DNA of 64,000 nt from Sipunculus nudus (GCA_026874595.1 CM049311.1:51711676-51775675); one strand, 5' to 3'; numbered from the stretch's first letter, positions 12,180 to 23,960 are shown. Notes: generated by a model not told the origin, from the sequence alone. Numbers and translations are program-made.

Positions 12180-12460
12180 GATTTGGTTGAACAAATCAGC
12201 TAATTAATTATTACAGTAATTAAATTTATCATGGAGTCACGAGTGTCCTGACACAAACAGAATTCCACAAACAGCCATTATGTACGAAGAAATTCGTAGT
12301 TAATGACAACTGTTCCACTGCTCACGATACTTGCAAGTGTGTCGCCTTGGGTTTCCTGTCTGAGTGGAATTCAGCAACTAATTGACCTAGCGGAGTTATT
12401 GTTTTAGGCCAAGGAATATGTTTCAGTGTTATTTAGGAGATTGGCTTATTCTAAATAAAA

Positions 12461-12495
12461 CAGTGACCCATGGGTTTTGATCCTCAGCTGACTTT
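12461..12495 (+). mobile_element. Solo 5' end of the CAAG/GACCCATGGGTC element family
   Basis: AAAACAGTGACCCATGGG followed by CTCAGCTGACT matches the 5' ends at 48190 and 51924: a short hairpin (GACCCATGGGTC type) and then the CTCAGCTGACT subterminal repeat. No core or 3' end follows, so it is a fragment. Confidence 0.5.
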
Positions 12496-12726
12496 TACAT
12501 GTTACTTAGTTTCGATGCAAATCATACTCAATTAGTGGTCATATAACCATGACTAATACTGACTATATTTCAGATAGCTATAGTCGTTCCTGAAATATTT
12601 ATTAACGTAAAGATATAATCTTTACGTTTTGAATGCCATCACATTGAATCATCAAATGGTATCTAATGTCCCCATAATATGGGATGTTGAACTAAATTTA
12701 TATTTATTTAATACATCTTGCCCTCA

Positions 12727-12784
12727 GGCGCCACCTTCACCTTATACTCCCGTATAAGAAAGAAGGTTAACACAGGAGGCGCCA
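12727..12784. other. Hairpin between two GGCGCCA sites
   Basis: CTTATAC TCCC GTATAAG (12741-12758) is a perfect 7-bp stem with a 4-base loop. GGCGCCA occurs on each side at 12727-12733 and 12778-12784. It resembles a decayed repeat-core segment of the GGTGGCGCC type seen later in the window. Confidence 0.5.
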
Positions 12785-13103
12785 TCTGCCTTTGTACGTT
12801 TAAATACAGATTAGATGATCAGCATCAGTTGTCATAATTGTAGTAGGTTTGCAGATATTGTGAAACAACCATTCTATAGATTGTGTTACGGGACCTAATA
12901 ACAACAGATCACGTGACCGTGAGGAGCATACATTTTGTTACGGAGATAATAAAATCAGATTTCTCATCACTAGGCAGCGTGAAAGGTCTAGGGGAGTGAA
13001 TAAAGAAGCCAGTGTTTTTTTTTTTGTTAACAAATAATTAATTCTTATAACAATCCTAACATTACAGTACTCTAAATCAATACAATTACACAGTGAAACA
13101 ACA

Positions 13104-15924
13104 ACAAGGCCTTCAGGCCTAATGCGAACCTGTGCATTGGGAAATACACCAGGTATAATGCTTCAATGCAGGACCATTACTTTTCATGTATATGAACAAT
13201 GCAAGTACTAAACATTTTGAATAAGAAACAATTACACAAACATCACTGCTGAAATTCTGGCATGGGTGCACACAACACTAAAAAGATTGTAGCTGGCACC
13301 ACCAGTCTTGTATACAACGAAGCTATCAGAGATATATACATATGCCCAATTTCAGACTGTAATATCAAACCCCTCCTGAGAAAAACGTAGGGACACACAC
13401 CGTGCAAAAGTCATTGTAGGTGGCAACACCTGTCTTGTGAGCGAGAAAGCCATCAAAGACACATAGACAGGTCAAAATATTAGGCCACTACACCAAACTT
13501 ACCTTGAGTCTGATGCATGGGGCTGACCAGGCTTAGGTGAGAAAGGCTGTTGCCCCGAGTGAACTGTGACAAATTGCTTGCTCAGGCTACTGCACTGAGT
13601 GAACTCATGACCTGCACCTGGCTAGACTGAGTTAACTTTTGACCTGTACCTGGCTGCACTGAGTGAACTCTTGACCTGTTGCATAATCTGGCACAGTTGG
13701 CAGTCTGCCAAAGCTATAAATAGATCCAGGCTGAACTTTGGTGCCAAACCTGATGCAGTGGGCAGTCTACCACTGCTATAAATAGAATGCAGCTACTGCA
13801 CAGAGTGAACTCCTGACCTATACCTGGCTGCACTGAGTGAACTCTTGACCTAATGCCTAATCTGAAATAGTAGCCACACCATTGAATAAGCTCTCAGATT
13901 TGCTCCACATGCAGCCCTGAGGGGCATGACACACATGAGGTGATCACATGATACTCATGAGTCGATCACATGCTACCTATGAGGTTTTCACATGGTGCCC
14001 ATGAGGTGTTCACATGTCACCCATGAGGTGATCACATGCCTTGTGCTTGGCTGCGCTGATTGGACTCTTGACCTATATCTGGCTGCACTGAATGAACTCT
14101 TGATCTGTTGCCAAATCTGAAACAGTTGGCAGTTTCTCAACCTATTTAAAATTACAGACACAATCTTGGCCTGTTGGTAAATCTGTTTACACATACTGAA
14201 AGACTTTGGCTTAAATACTTTTTAATCTTTTATATCATACTTGAACCATTCAAAGAAACTTGAAGATATGATATAAAAGATTCTTTCTGTGAAATACTGA
14301 ACAATTTGGCTTGACCGTTTCGTTGGAGAAGATTTTTATAGGTTTTTAATTTTTTTTCTCATTAAAATCTAAGAAAATGCAGAGTTTTTCAGATGGCTAA
14401 TTTTTTACATTACATTTCATGATGCTAGCTCCAGTCGTTTTCGAATAGTATGGGTTAACTTGCAGAAGATGGACTATGGACGCCGCCACAACATCAAATT
14501 AGCTCACAGGCTCACTAAAAATTACAACAGATGCATATTGATTGCAAAATTATAATACAGATACATCTCACTGATGGCAAAATCTTGAATTAAGTTGAGT
14601 ATGGATACCAATTATTTATAATCTATGTATAGCTGTCTTTATATACCCACAGAGAGCTGCATACCTGTGATTGTTAACATTGCCTGGCATGAAGAATATC
14701 TAAAATCATAAATCTACCTTTTTTAAAAGCTTTTAAAAAACATTCTTGTCAATATTAACCATAGATTACCTGAAATCTGAAGGTCTAGAGGCATGATGTA
14801 AGGGATGCTGATAAACTGGTGCTAGGCTAGATGAATCTGCTTTACACAGCTACCATATATGGTAAAATGACTTAATTCAATCTTTATAATTCAGCCATAA
14901 TTCATTCTTTGGAACCATAAAAGATAATCATTATAAGAATTATTCAGGGGACTATTCTTGTAAAATATTAAACAAATTGGCCTCAGTGGCGTCAGTCAAA
15001 AAAATGTTTTGCAGGTTTATAATTCATATGGGAAAATAAAGCAAAATGGCTAAGTTAAGCTACCCATAACTCAGCCAAAAAGCACTGAACCACAACCATT
15101 TGAACAAACGTAAATTATCAACATCTGAGGATAATTAATGTGTGAGATTTAAGAATTTGGCCCAGTGGTTTTTGAGGAGAAGATCTTTGTAGCCACTGAG
15201 CTAAAATGAGCTGTTATGGAATATGACTAAATTCAGCTTCCCATAACTTGGCCAAAAGTCACTGAAAAGAGACCATTTGAACAAACTTCAGAAAGCACTA
15301 CCCTAGGATCATTTCTGTGCGATATTAAACATTTTGGCCATATGGTTTCAGAGAAGAAGTTTTTTGTAGCCCTCAGTGTGTTACAGGCACTGATGACCCC
15401 GTACAAGAAAGGCCGATGCAGGTGGCGCCACCAATACCTCAATTTAAGATATGACTCATGTGACCAACATTGGCATAAAATTTGGTGATTATAGCTCCAG
15501 TCGTTTCTAAGATTGTAATTTTAGTATGCTTTTTTGGACAGATGACTAAGTTCAACTAGCTGTAACTCTGCCAAAAATCATCGAACTGGAACCATTCGAA
15601 CAAACTTGAGAAAGATTGTTCCAGGGATCATTTCTGTGAAATATTGGACAATTTGGCTGGACAGTTTTGGAGAAGAAGATTTTTAAAGCTTTTTTAGCTT
15701 TATCCCTATAAAATCTAAGAAAATGCAGTTAGAAAAAAAATAAACAAAATTCGATATAGTTTTTGGATGACTGATCATTTGCAAAAAATTTGGTGATGCT
15801 AGCTCCTGCCGTTTTTGAGATAGCTATGGTTAACGTACAGACGACGCACGACGTACGACGCACGACGCACGACACACGACGGACGATGCCGCACCATCGC
15901 ATAAGCTCACTGGTTCGCTGATAA
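13104..15924 (+). mobile_element. Mosaic Helitron-like element, family A1, copy 1
   Basis: The 5' end is CAAGGCCTTCAGGCCT, a hairpin, followed by the subterminal word GCGAACCTGTG (13124-13134). The 3' end is ...AAGCTCACTGGTTCGCTGATAAAA, in which CACTGGTTCGC is the inverted partner with one mismatch, preceded by a GACGCACGAC-rich stretch (15838-15890). The core holds repeats of GGCTGCACTGAGTGAACTC (13560-14110), GTGATCACATG repeats (13940-14040), an internal copy of the 3' end (14475-14521) and GGTGGCGCCACC at 15421. There is no open frame for Rep/helicase, so it is non-autonomous. Other family members start at 34156, 44992, 52582 and 60104. Confidence 0.7.
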
Positions 15925-16270
15925 AATGTACAGAACCAGAGTGTCCGGATCCTAGGCTTTGATTTCTGGATACCACCACTGTCACAGCTCATCAAGAGTT
16001 CTCTAACAGAAATATTCCAGATGAACAGTTCATGTAAATCTTCGCAGAGTATAGTCCGATTTAATCGCGAAAACAATCTGTCAATCAAAAAGTGAAGTTC
16101 TGGTAATAATCCCAAAGGCAAACTGAAGAAAATCCATATAAAATCTGTTATAAAGTCCGAAGAATATCTTTAAGTTCTGCAATTATTAGAAAGGTCCTAA
16201 AACTGACGAGAGTCACACTCTTCCGTGTCCGTTGGTATTTTTCTCTCTGCTGGCTCTAAACCCCCCTCCC
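15925..16270 (-). other. Putative transcribed leader downstream of a heat-shock-type promoter
   Basis: On the reverse strand this follows the promoter at 16271-16321. It starts with a purine-rich stretch (AGAGCCAGCAGAGAGAAAAA) as expected of a leader. An open frame begins at 16121 (MPLGLLPELHFLID...) but has no recognisable domain and runs straight into the element that ends at 15924. If a stress gene began here, its coding part has been separated or lost. No HSP70 or small HSP motif is visible on this strand down to 12.5 kb. Confidence 0.35.
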
Positions 16271-16321
16271 ATTTATAGCTATTTCACCTGAAGCCTAGAA
16301 CTTTCCATTCTGGAACATTCC
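16271..16321 (-). promoter_or_regulatory. Heat-shock element array plus TATA box
   Basis: Five contiguous pentamers in exact 5-bp register on the + strand: AGAAC, TTTCC, ATTCT, GGAAC, ATTCC (16297-16321). Their cores are GAA, TTC, TTC, GAA, TTC, and the last three form a perfect canonical HSE (TTCnnGAAnnTTC). Reading on the minus strand, a TATAAAT box follows 20 bp later (16277-16271), so transcription would start near 16240 and run leftward. HSE trimers close upstream of TATA are the standard arrangement of inducible HSP genes. HSF1 binding is an inference. A CCAAT box on the minus strand lies farther upstream (near 16597). Confidence 0.6.
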
Positions 16322-17098
16322 ATAAAAAATAACAATACACGTGCGCCCACAACGCCTGAGCAGACCCGAACCATCTAGAACACAAAGAACGCTGTGTCTC
16401 CACGTTTCACACTTCAAACGCAAGTCAGAGCCCAATTCCGCGTCTCCCATAGCAACGAACAGGGCTAGCGCCGAACACGAATCGGAATGCCTGCACATTA
16501 TAAACAGATATATGTAACAATTGCGATTTGCGAAGTTAAAGTTTCCTTGATATTTCTCTCCTGAATTCAAAGCGAAAGTGTTAATATTTTCTTTCTATTG
16601 GAGGAGAAAACATTATTTTAGTTCGACATAACTGGTGCCATTTTATGATATTGACCACATGGTCAATAAATGGTGTGATGTCAGTGGTAGTGGTATTTGT
16701 ACATATTTAGTTACAGGCGTTGCACAGAGACACCAGACTCACAATTCAGGGTACAGTAATGATCAGGGTATATTTCGCAATGATCACCTTTTCCTGTCTG
16801 TATTAAAACTTATTTCGACCACCCTTTGACCACCTAAAATGGCCTCTTGTAAGTAAAAAGAAATTACAGAATCTCATTATTAAATGATCTTATAATATTA
16901 TCTTGTGTCTAGGTTGAAAAGATTTGGCAGGCAGAATGCATTTCCTATTGTTTACAAATCACTTCATTTACTAAAAGAAATATCATTTTGGAATATCTGA
17001 ATCTATCATGAGAATGGAAAATAACATTCTCATACAAGCAAAGGCTTTCTCATTTAACTTAAGATCCATCAATATGGTATAAATTGCATAGAAACTAA

Positions 17099-17100
<2 letters not shown>
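16322..17100. other. Upstream region of the heat-shock-type promoter
   Basis: Unique sequence. 16330-16500 is richer in CpG-containing words than its surroundings and includes CCATAGCAAC, half of an RFX-type X-box. No gene is recognised. Confidence 0.35.

Positions 17101-17101
<1 letters not shown>

Positions 17102-17135
<34 letters not shown>
17102..17135. repeat. TA microsatellite
   Basis: A pure (AT)17 tract. Confidence 0.95.
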
Positions 17136-17138
<3 letters not shown>

Positions 17139-17896
17139 TGTCTGTGTGCTCACCTGTCTTAATGTGAAGCCGAAGCTTTCTGTGTATTGCGTTCACAGTT
17201 TGTGTTCTGCATAAAGAGAAATAAGCATACCAAATTTCGCGACAATCCTTTCATACGTTCATGATATCTGTTTAATTTTATGTTTGACTTACGAAGCTCC
17301 TTTAGCATTGTTTTTGTCTGATATCTATGAGAATGTAGATTACAGTCAGCCATTACTGGAGTATACCAGGTTTGGATACTATGTAAGCTAAAAATATGGA
17401 TTTTAATATAAATAAAAACTTTGGAGATCAACTTTAATTTTGTGTAGCGGTTCTGTAAACCTGGCTACAAAACTGCAGATTGGTGTAGTATAAAAACATC
17501 TATTCGTGGATAAATTGATACATTGATCGTGGTTTTCTTCGAAGAGGTCAAACTCCTCCCTGACAGCACATAACACACTGCCTTTATTAATCAAACCTTA
17601 ATTACCAAGCTTGTGTAGAAGAGATTTTATCGGGATCATTAATTAATAATGTCACGCCGCTCTTCCTGTAATCAACAAGCGGTTATACGATCGACAGGAA
17701 CAGTGTTACTTAATTGTTAAAATAACAGATCTCTGATAATAAGCTTCACTGCCTGCTAAACACAACTTTACTGTAAATTCTCGTGATGCAAATATTCTTT
17801 CTTATAACTAGAGTTTTGCAGCCAAGCTTAACCTAATCAGGTCAGATAAATGCTCTAGCCTGTCTGTGTTAATTTGTCCTGTTGCTTTCTTTGTAG
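17136..17896. other. Intergenic, nothing recognised
   Basis: Unique AT-rich sequence with only short unsupported open frames (17159-17431 and 17403-17594 on the minus strand). Confidence 0.4.
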
Positions 17897-18104
17897 AGTC
17901 CAATGGCCAGAGGATGTTGCCTTTCACCTAGGTTACCTTGAGTACTGTTGTGATAAACCATTGGTGCAATGCGGCGGGGACAAGCGGACATGTCTCCCCC
18001 CCCCATCACACACACACATACACACACTTTTCAACGAAGAGAAACATAATGATCCCCTTTTTCAATTGAATGAACGTTATTTTGACAATAAATTTAGGCT
18101 CTGA
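17897..18104 (+). CDS. Weak candidate exon with a CA repeat
   Basis: A very good acceptor (GTCCTGTTGCTTTCTTTGTAG) ends at 17896. The frame starting one base later is open for 68 codons to TGA: VQWPEDVAFHLGYLEYCCDK, then a CA microsatellite (18008-18026), then an acidic tail. The first 35 residues look coding (mixed composition, paired cysteines). The CA tract and the tail look like non-coding sequence. It may be a true exon with a donor before the CA repeat, perhaps TTG/GTGCAA at 17963. Not identified. Confidence 0.22.
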
Positions 18105-18678
18105 TTGAAATTTCCTCAAAATTAATTAAGTGCAGTGTTTCATAAATGATATAAATAGGATAATGACTGAAATTTTGATATGACTCCCCCGTTTCCACGA
18201 CACTGTGGTACTCAAAGATTAAACGTTAAAATGGAAAAAAAACTCACTTAGGATTTATAGCTTAGAATTTTTCAAGGAAACCTTTTACCTTCTTGTTGGT
18301 TCCTGTATCGATACTATTCCCTGTTATTCTCGTATCATATTGCTCTCATATTTCTTCAGTTTTGAATCCCCCTCACCACCATCCCCCAACATTGCGAATG
18401 GAAATGGTGTTCCTGAAATAACAATACAAAAGCAAGGCCATTCGAAGTAACAGTCTCCCCTTTTTCATTGACCACGGCTTTGCGTGCATACATGTCAAAG
18501 TTCAAATGATGAACAGTCAGCTAGAATTAAACTTCTGCATGAGTACGTAAAAAGTTATCACAGGGCATACAGCGCCGTCAAGCTCTGTGAATCATATCAC
18601 TCATGACGTACTTATTTTACTCAAATGTTATTATTGATCAGGAGACAGGCGCCAAAACAGCTTGTTTTCCTGTTATAG

Positions 18679-18749
18679 GTTAAATAGATCTTACAAAGCC
18701 CTAGCCGCCGACGGCAACGCAACAGGTTTCAGGTTTCTGTACACATTGC
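18679..18749 (+). CDS. Candidate internal coding exon
   Basis: A 71-bp segment with a strong acceptor (TTGTTTTCCTGTTATAG) and a consensus donor (TTGC/GTAAGT). One frame is open throughout and gives 23 residues, LNRSYKALAADGNATGFRFL plus YTL, with one base left over at each side (phase 2 left, phase 1 right). Base composition is richer in G and C than the flanks. Its right phase is compatible with the terminal exon at 30480, which needs one base before GT. That link is speculative and would need an intron of about 11.7 kb or further exons. The family is not recognised. Confidence 0.4.
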
Positions 18750-20139
18750 GTAAGTCACCAAAAAAAGCAATTGAGGAGTCCATTCTTATGGGCTCATAAA
18801 ACCCCAGAAAGTTTCAATTGGAATATGCCTTCAAATGGAAAATAGAGATATTTTTTCTCTTCAAATTAAAGTTATCTGCTTTGCAATTAGTTTTTTTTTA
18901 AACCTTTCCATAGTCATGAGAATTATCCTCATACAAAGCAGGTGGTTTATGAAATGGTTTATTATATGGGACAGAAAAAGAGATCCTGCAAAAAAATTAA
19001 TAGAATGCGGGGATTTTATTGCATGATTTTATTGTTGACACGATTGTTTAAGCCTCGCCCTGAAAAGTGGTCTGCCCTCCAGGTTATAGTGTATGAGAAA
19101 GCATTTGTAACTTAAGCTAACCTCGATCGCACCTCATTAACGGCTAACAATCATGTATATCCTCAACTGAAATTGTAACAGATTATATACACAAATCCTT
19201 TAAAGCTGCCCATTCACCTATCTTTTAAAATGAATATACGGGATTTCTGGCTTAACCTGTGTATATATTAATGATCTTAGGGTAATTCCTATTAAGAAAA
19301 GTTCTTATAAAAACTCTCCTTTAAGAATGTATGAACTTTTTTTTATAAACAACGTGTTTTTAAATCAGCAATGTTGAGAAACGAAAAGAACATGTAACCT
19401 AAGTTGGTAGCATGCATATATGTGGAGGTAGAATGATCAGTTGATGCAAAACGCAATCTGCAAATCTCTGGCTCCGCCAGATGCCCTTGTTGAATGTGTT
19501 TTGATTATTTTGGCGGGCCCCACATATTAAAAACACGTTGATATAAACAAAACGAACAGCCTACAGGTGTGCGGTGATATTGGCGTTTTCAAGCCTATTT
19601 TTCTAAAAGCTCGAATGGATTATCTTTAGTTTATAATGGTCAGATATCGGTATAGGTTCCGTTAAACCAGGCGTGGAGCAGTGTGGCGTCACGGTTAAGG
19701 GCCCAGACTTGTTGCCGCAAGATGTACACGTTCTGTTTGAGACTAAATTTGATAGGCTATCCCCCTACGTTTAAATGGGTAAACTTGTCACTGACGGTAG
19801 GCAGTTGTAGAACATATAACCTTCTAGCGCATGTTATGGCTTCTTGAGGTGTGTTTCTGAGAAAAGCTACAACAAAGAACAGGCCCGAAAGACCGGATAG
19901 CAAACTGTAAATTCGGATAAGAGTGATATCAGACTATAAAACCCCATAAACTTTACCCACTGCAAGTGTTTGATAAAAAAAAGTTGTAAAATGATTTGAA
20001 TACTCGTTTATCTTGTTTTCTTTTTACACAAGCCAAATGTTTTGTACTTGATATATAAACTTTTATCTGTTAGAAATATCACTGATGTCAATAAGAGAAT
20101 ATCTGTGGCAAAGGTCTGATCATGTGAATATTGGCCGAA
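18750..20139. other. Intergenic or intronic sequence, with a possible tRNA-derived fragment
   Basis: No coding exon is seen. Positions 19675-19745 contain GTGGCGTCACGGTTAAGG followed about 25 bases later by ACACGTTCTGTTTGAG. This resembles the A-box and decayed B-box of a Leu/Ser-type tRNA, so a SINE remnant is possible. Confidence 0.3.
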
Positions 20140-21040
20140 TAAATGAAATCAAAAACACGTGTTGGGGAACATATGTACCAATGAACCTGGAAATAAAGGC
20201 CGATATGAGTATAAAAACACTTATTGTGGAGTACCCCCTCATTAAGGACCGCCCTCATGGCGGAGGCCAGCATTTCAGATAATGCATATTTAAAGTAATA
20301 TAGACGATATCATTCGCCCCTCAAGTCAAAGTATCCCATAAAGGTATGTACGTATAAACCCAAAACTATATATCAAGGGTAGCAATGTCATTTTGGTGAA
20401 GGACTAATGTAATTTTTTACATATTCTTCACCATGCTGCCATATACATGCCTTCACTAATACGTAAACTACAGAATACAGTGATTGAAATGTACTGGTGG
20501 AAGCAAAGATAGCGGCCACAAGACGAAGTGTTTAAGGTTATATAGTTACTTCTATCGATTACCAGTTAAGTGTTAAAGGTAATTATCCACGAAGAGAGCG
20601 TTATTCCCCGGCCTTGAATGACCGCTAGGTGGCGCCATGTCCCGGGTGATTCTTTGTTTGTTTCATCAAAACATTTTATAAGTGAATTGAATGTATATAA
20701 AATTAACACAGATATTTAATATTTATAAAAAAACAAATGTTAAGTAAACATTAAAGAGTTTGAAAAAAATGTCGATAAGTTGATTTTCAGATTTACTGAG
20801 GCGGTAATAAAATATAGAAACATGAAGAATAAACCTTGGGTATCACGAAACTATTCGAGGCTTGAATCAGAAATACACATTCTAAGGAATGCAGGACTCC
20901 GCCATATGGGTGGTCCTTAATGTCGGCTACCCCACAACCCGTGTTTTCATTCACTCATTGGCCATATTCCCAGGTCCGTGGGTCCATATGTTCCCTAAAA
21001 TGTGTTTGTATTCATTATTCGGTCATTTCTTCAATGTTCA
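20140..21040. mobile_element. Long inverted-repeat (foldback-like) element
   Basis: The left arm at about 20140-20285, read on the reverse strand, matches the right arm at about 20885-21040 with moderate divergence. Both contain a CTCCGCCAT motif, GGTCCTTAATG, then CCAC, TTTCCCAGGT or TTTCCAGGT, and ATATGTTCCC. The arms point outward-in and enclose about 600 bp that holds the CTCF-like site at 20632. The structure fits an old MITE or foldback element. The exact ends are not defined. Confidence 0.5.
20632..20646 (+). promoter_or_regulatory. CTCF-like site
   Basis: CCGCTAGGTGGCGCC matches the bilaterian CTCF consensus CCASYAGRKGGCR at 12 of 13 positions (G for A at position 3) and continues with GCC as in the insect form. 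It lies in unique sequence between the arms of the inverted repeat. Binding is inferred from the motif only. Confidence 0.55.
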
Positions 21041-21148
21041 ATTTGGCATTAGGGACTGCACATTTGTGAATATTCCTGGACGTCCTGCCTGGATCGGAAT
21101 CATTACTCGAACACACTCGAACGGGAATGAACACATACCTTGCTGACG

Positions 21149-23280
21149 GAGGCAACAATCCATTATTACTAATACTCTACCACTGCCATGCAACAATCCA
21201 TCATAACTACTACTCTACCACGGCCGGGCAACAATCCATCATTACTACTACTCTACCACTGCCGGGCAACAATCCATTATTACTACTACTCTACCACTGC
21301 CGGGCAACAATCCATTATTACTACTACTCTACCACTGCCGGGCAACAATCCATTATTACTACTACTCTACCACTGCCATGCAACAATCCATTATTACTAC
21401 TACTCTACCACTGCCGGGCAACAATCCATCATTACTACTACTCTTCCACTGCCGGGCAACAATCCATTATTACTACTACTCTACCACTGCCGGGCAACAA
21501 TCCATTATTACTACTACTCTACCACTGCCATGCAACAATCCATTATTACTACTACTCTACCACTGCCATGCAACAATCCATTATTACTACTACTCTATCA
21601 CTGCCATGCAACAATCCATTATTACTACTACTCTATCACTGCCATGCAACAATCCATTATTACTACTACTCTATCACTGCCATGCAACAATCCATTATTA
21701 CTACTACTCTACCACTGCCATGCAACAATCCATTATTACTACTACTCTACCACTGCCATGCAACAATCCATTATTACTACTACTCTACCACTGCCGGGCA
21801 ACAATCCATTATTACTACTACTCTACCACTGCCATGCAATAATCCATTATTACTACTACTCTATCACTGCCATGCAACAATCCATTTTTACTACTACTCT
21901 ACCACTGCCATGCAACAATCCATTATTACTACTACTCTACCACTGCCATGCAACAATCCATTATTACTACTACTCTACCACTGCCATGCAACAATCCATT
22001 ATTACTACTACTCTATCACTGCCATGCAACAATCCATTATTACTACTACTCTACCACTGCCATGCAACAATCCATTATTACTACTACTCTACCACTGCCG
22101 GGCAACAATCCATTATTACTACTACTCTACCACTGCCGGGCAACAATCCATCATTACTACTACTCTACCACTGCCGGGCAACAATCCATTATTACTACTA
22201 CTCTACCACTGCCGGGCAACAATCCATTATTACTACTACTCTACCACTGCCGGGCAACAATCCATTATTACTACTACTCTACCACTGCCGGGCAACAATC
22301 CATTATTACTACTACTCTACCACTGCCGGGCAACAATCCATTATTACTACTACTCTACCACTGCCGGGCAACAACCCATTATTACTACTACTCTACCACT
22401 GCCGGGCAACAATCCATTATTACTACTACTCTACCACTGCCGGGCAACAATCCATTATTACTACTACTCTACCACTGCCGGGCAACAATCCATTATTACT
22501 ACTACTCTACCACTGCCGGGCAACAATCCATTATTACTACTACTCTACCACTGCCGGGCAACAATCCATTATTACTACTACTCTACAACTGCCGGGCAAC
22601 AATCCATTATTACTACTACTCTACCACTGCCGGGCAACAATCCATTATTACTACTACTCTACCACTGCCGGGCAACAATCCATTATTACTACTACTCTAC
22701 CACTGCCGGGCAACAATCCATTATTACTACTACTCTACCACTGCCGGGCAACAATCCATTATTACTACTACTCTACCACTGCCGGGCAACAATCCATCAT
22801 TACTACTACTCTACCACTGCCGGGCAACAATCCATCATTACTACTACTCTACCACTGCCGGGCAACAATCCATTATTACTACTACTCTACCACTGCCGGG
22901 CAACAATCCATTATTACTACTACTCTACCACTGCCGGGCAACAATCCATTATTACTACTACTCTACCACTGCCGGGCAACAATCCATTATTACTACTACT
23001 CTACCACTGCCGGGCAACAATCCATTATTACTACTACTCTACCACTGCCGGGCAACAATCCATTATTACTACTACTCTACCACTGCCGGGCAACAATCCA
23101 TTATTACTACTACTCTACCACTGCCGGGCAACAATTCATAATTACTACTACTCTACCACTGCCGGGCAGCAATCTATTATTACTACTACTCTACCACTGC
23201 CGGGCAACAAACCATTATTACTACTACTCTACCACTGCCGGGCAACAATCCATTATTACTACTACTCTACCACTGCCGGA
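21149..23280 (+). repeat. 38-bp minisatellite, about 56 copies
   Basis: The unit is CCGGGCAACAATCCATTATT followed by ACTACTACTCTACCACTG, exactly 38 bp. There are two main variants: CCGGGC (about 40 units) and CCATGC (about 16 units). CCATGC units are concentrated at 21528-22070 and appear singly at 21189 and 21377, while everything after 22098 is CCGGGC type. Because 38 is not a multiple of three and the unit has no TAA, TAG or TGA on this strand, all three forward frames stay open for over 2 kb. The resulting 727- and 723-codon frames are composition artefacts, not genes. The right edge joins a MITE end. Confidence 0.97.
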
Positions 23281-23425
23281 CCCCCCTTCCTTATTTTTCA
23301 TCCGCTTTAAGTTTTTTAATTTTGTGGCCTGGACCCCCCCCCCCCCCTCCTTTTCTTGACCTGGTGATCTGTTGTTTTAGGTTGGTCCCCCCACCCCCGT
23401 TTCCTAAATCCTGGATCCGCCCCTG
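23281..23425. mobile_element. Right end of a hAT-like MITE
   Basis: A C-rich segment (C14 at 23334-23347) ends in AAATCCTGGATCCGCCCCTG, the inverse of the CAGGGGCGGATCCAGG terminus at 3591. No matching left terminus is found on the near side, so the minisatellite has probably expanded inside or beside the element and replaced the left part. Confidence 0.55.
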
Positions 23426-23699
23426 TTCCTAATCAGTAGCTTCTTAATAAGCGCACGATATCCGCTGCCTCGGGAGCGTACCCCGGCGTCTACGGGATAA
23501 AGTGAATAATATTAACAAATAGAAAAACAACTGTGGACATTCGTTACGTGTGGAACTGCCTCATTATATATAGCAAAAACAATATATAAGCAGCCTTCTA
23601 CACGTTTGTCATCTTCCCCTACAGACTGCTTAAAAGGCAACTATGATTGAAGGGTTCAACCAGCTTCCATCCATCAGAAAGTCATATTTCTACCGGAGC

Positions 23700-23960
23700 A
23701 TGTCACATTTTAAAATTAAATTAGTATTTATTTTACATTGATTGTACAAAAGGTGTTGATAATTAATTGCGAGGCTACTCTCAGATGACGTTCTACAGGG
23801 GGAATGATTCTGTACGTAGAGTCAACCAGAGAAAACCTCCGAGTTAGGACGGGCAACGACAACCAATTCTCTTAGCCAGGCCGGGAATCGAACCCGGGTC
23901 GCCAACGGAAAGGCCAAGCTTATTACTACTAGACTGTTTCACTATACCATGAAATCGCTG
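23700..23960 (-). mobile_element. tRNA-derived SINE (reverse strand)
   Basis: Read on the reverse strand, CCCGGGTTCGATTCCCGG forms a perfect T-arm with the pol III B box. It is preceded by a tRNA-like body (GTTGGCGACC; TATAGTGAAACAGTCTAGTA near the expected A box). The body continues into a unique part containing CGGAGGTTTTCTCTGGTTGA, similar to conserved SINE central domains, and ends in an AT-rich tail at about 23700. The anticodon and acceptor arms are not intact, so it is not a functional tRNA gene. Confidence 0.55.

Noticed and set aside
21127-23359. Forward open frames of 727, 723 and 397 codons as genes
   Set aside because: They are three phases of the same stop-free 38-bp minisatellite. 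The protein period of 38 residues is forced by the repeat, and no start, splice or domain evidence exists.
23470-23505. AYPGVYG text resembling a trypsin C-terminus
   Set aside because: Only seven residues, followed by a stop, with no catalytic-domain sequence nearby.
23870-23955. A functional tRNA gene on the minus strand
   Set aside because: The T-arm and B box are perfect, but the acceptor and anticodon arms do not fold, and the sequence continues into a SINE body.
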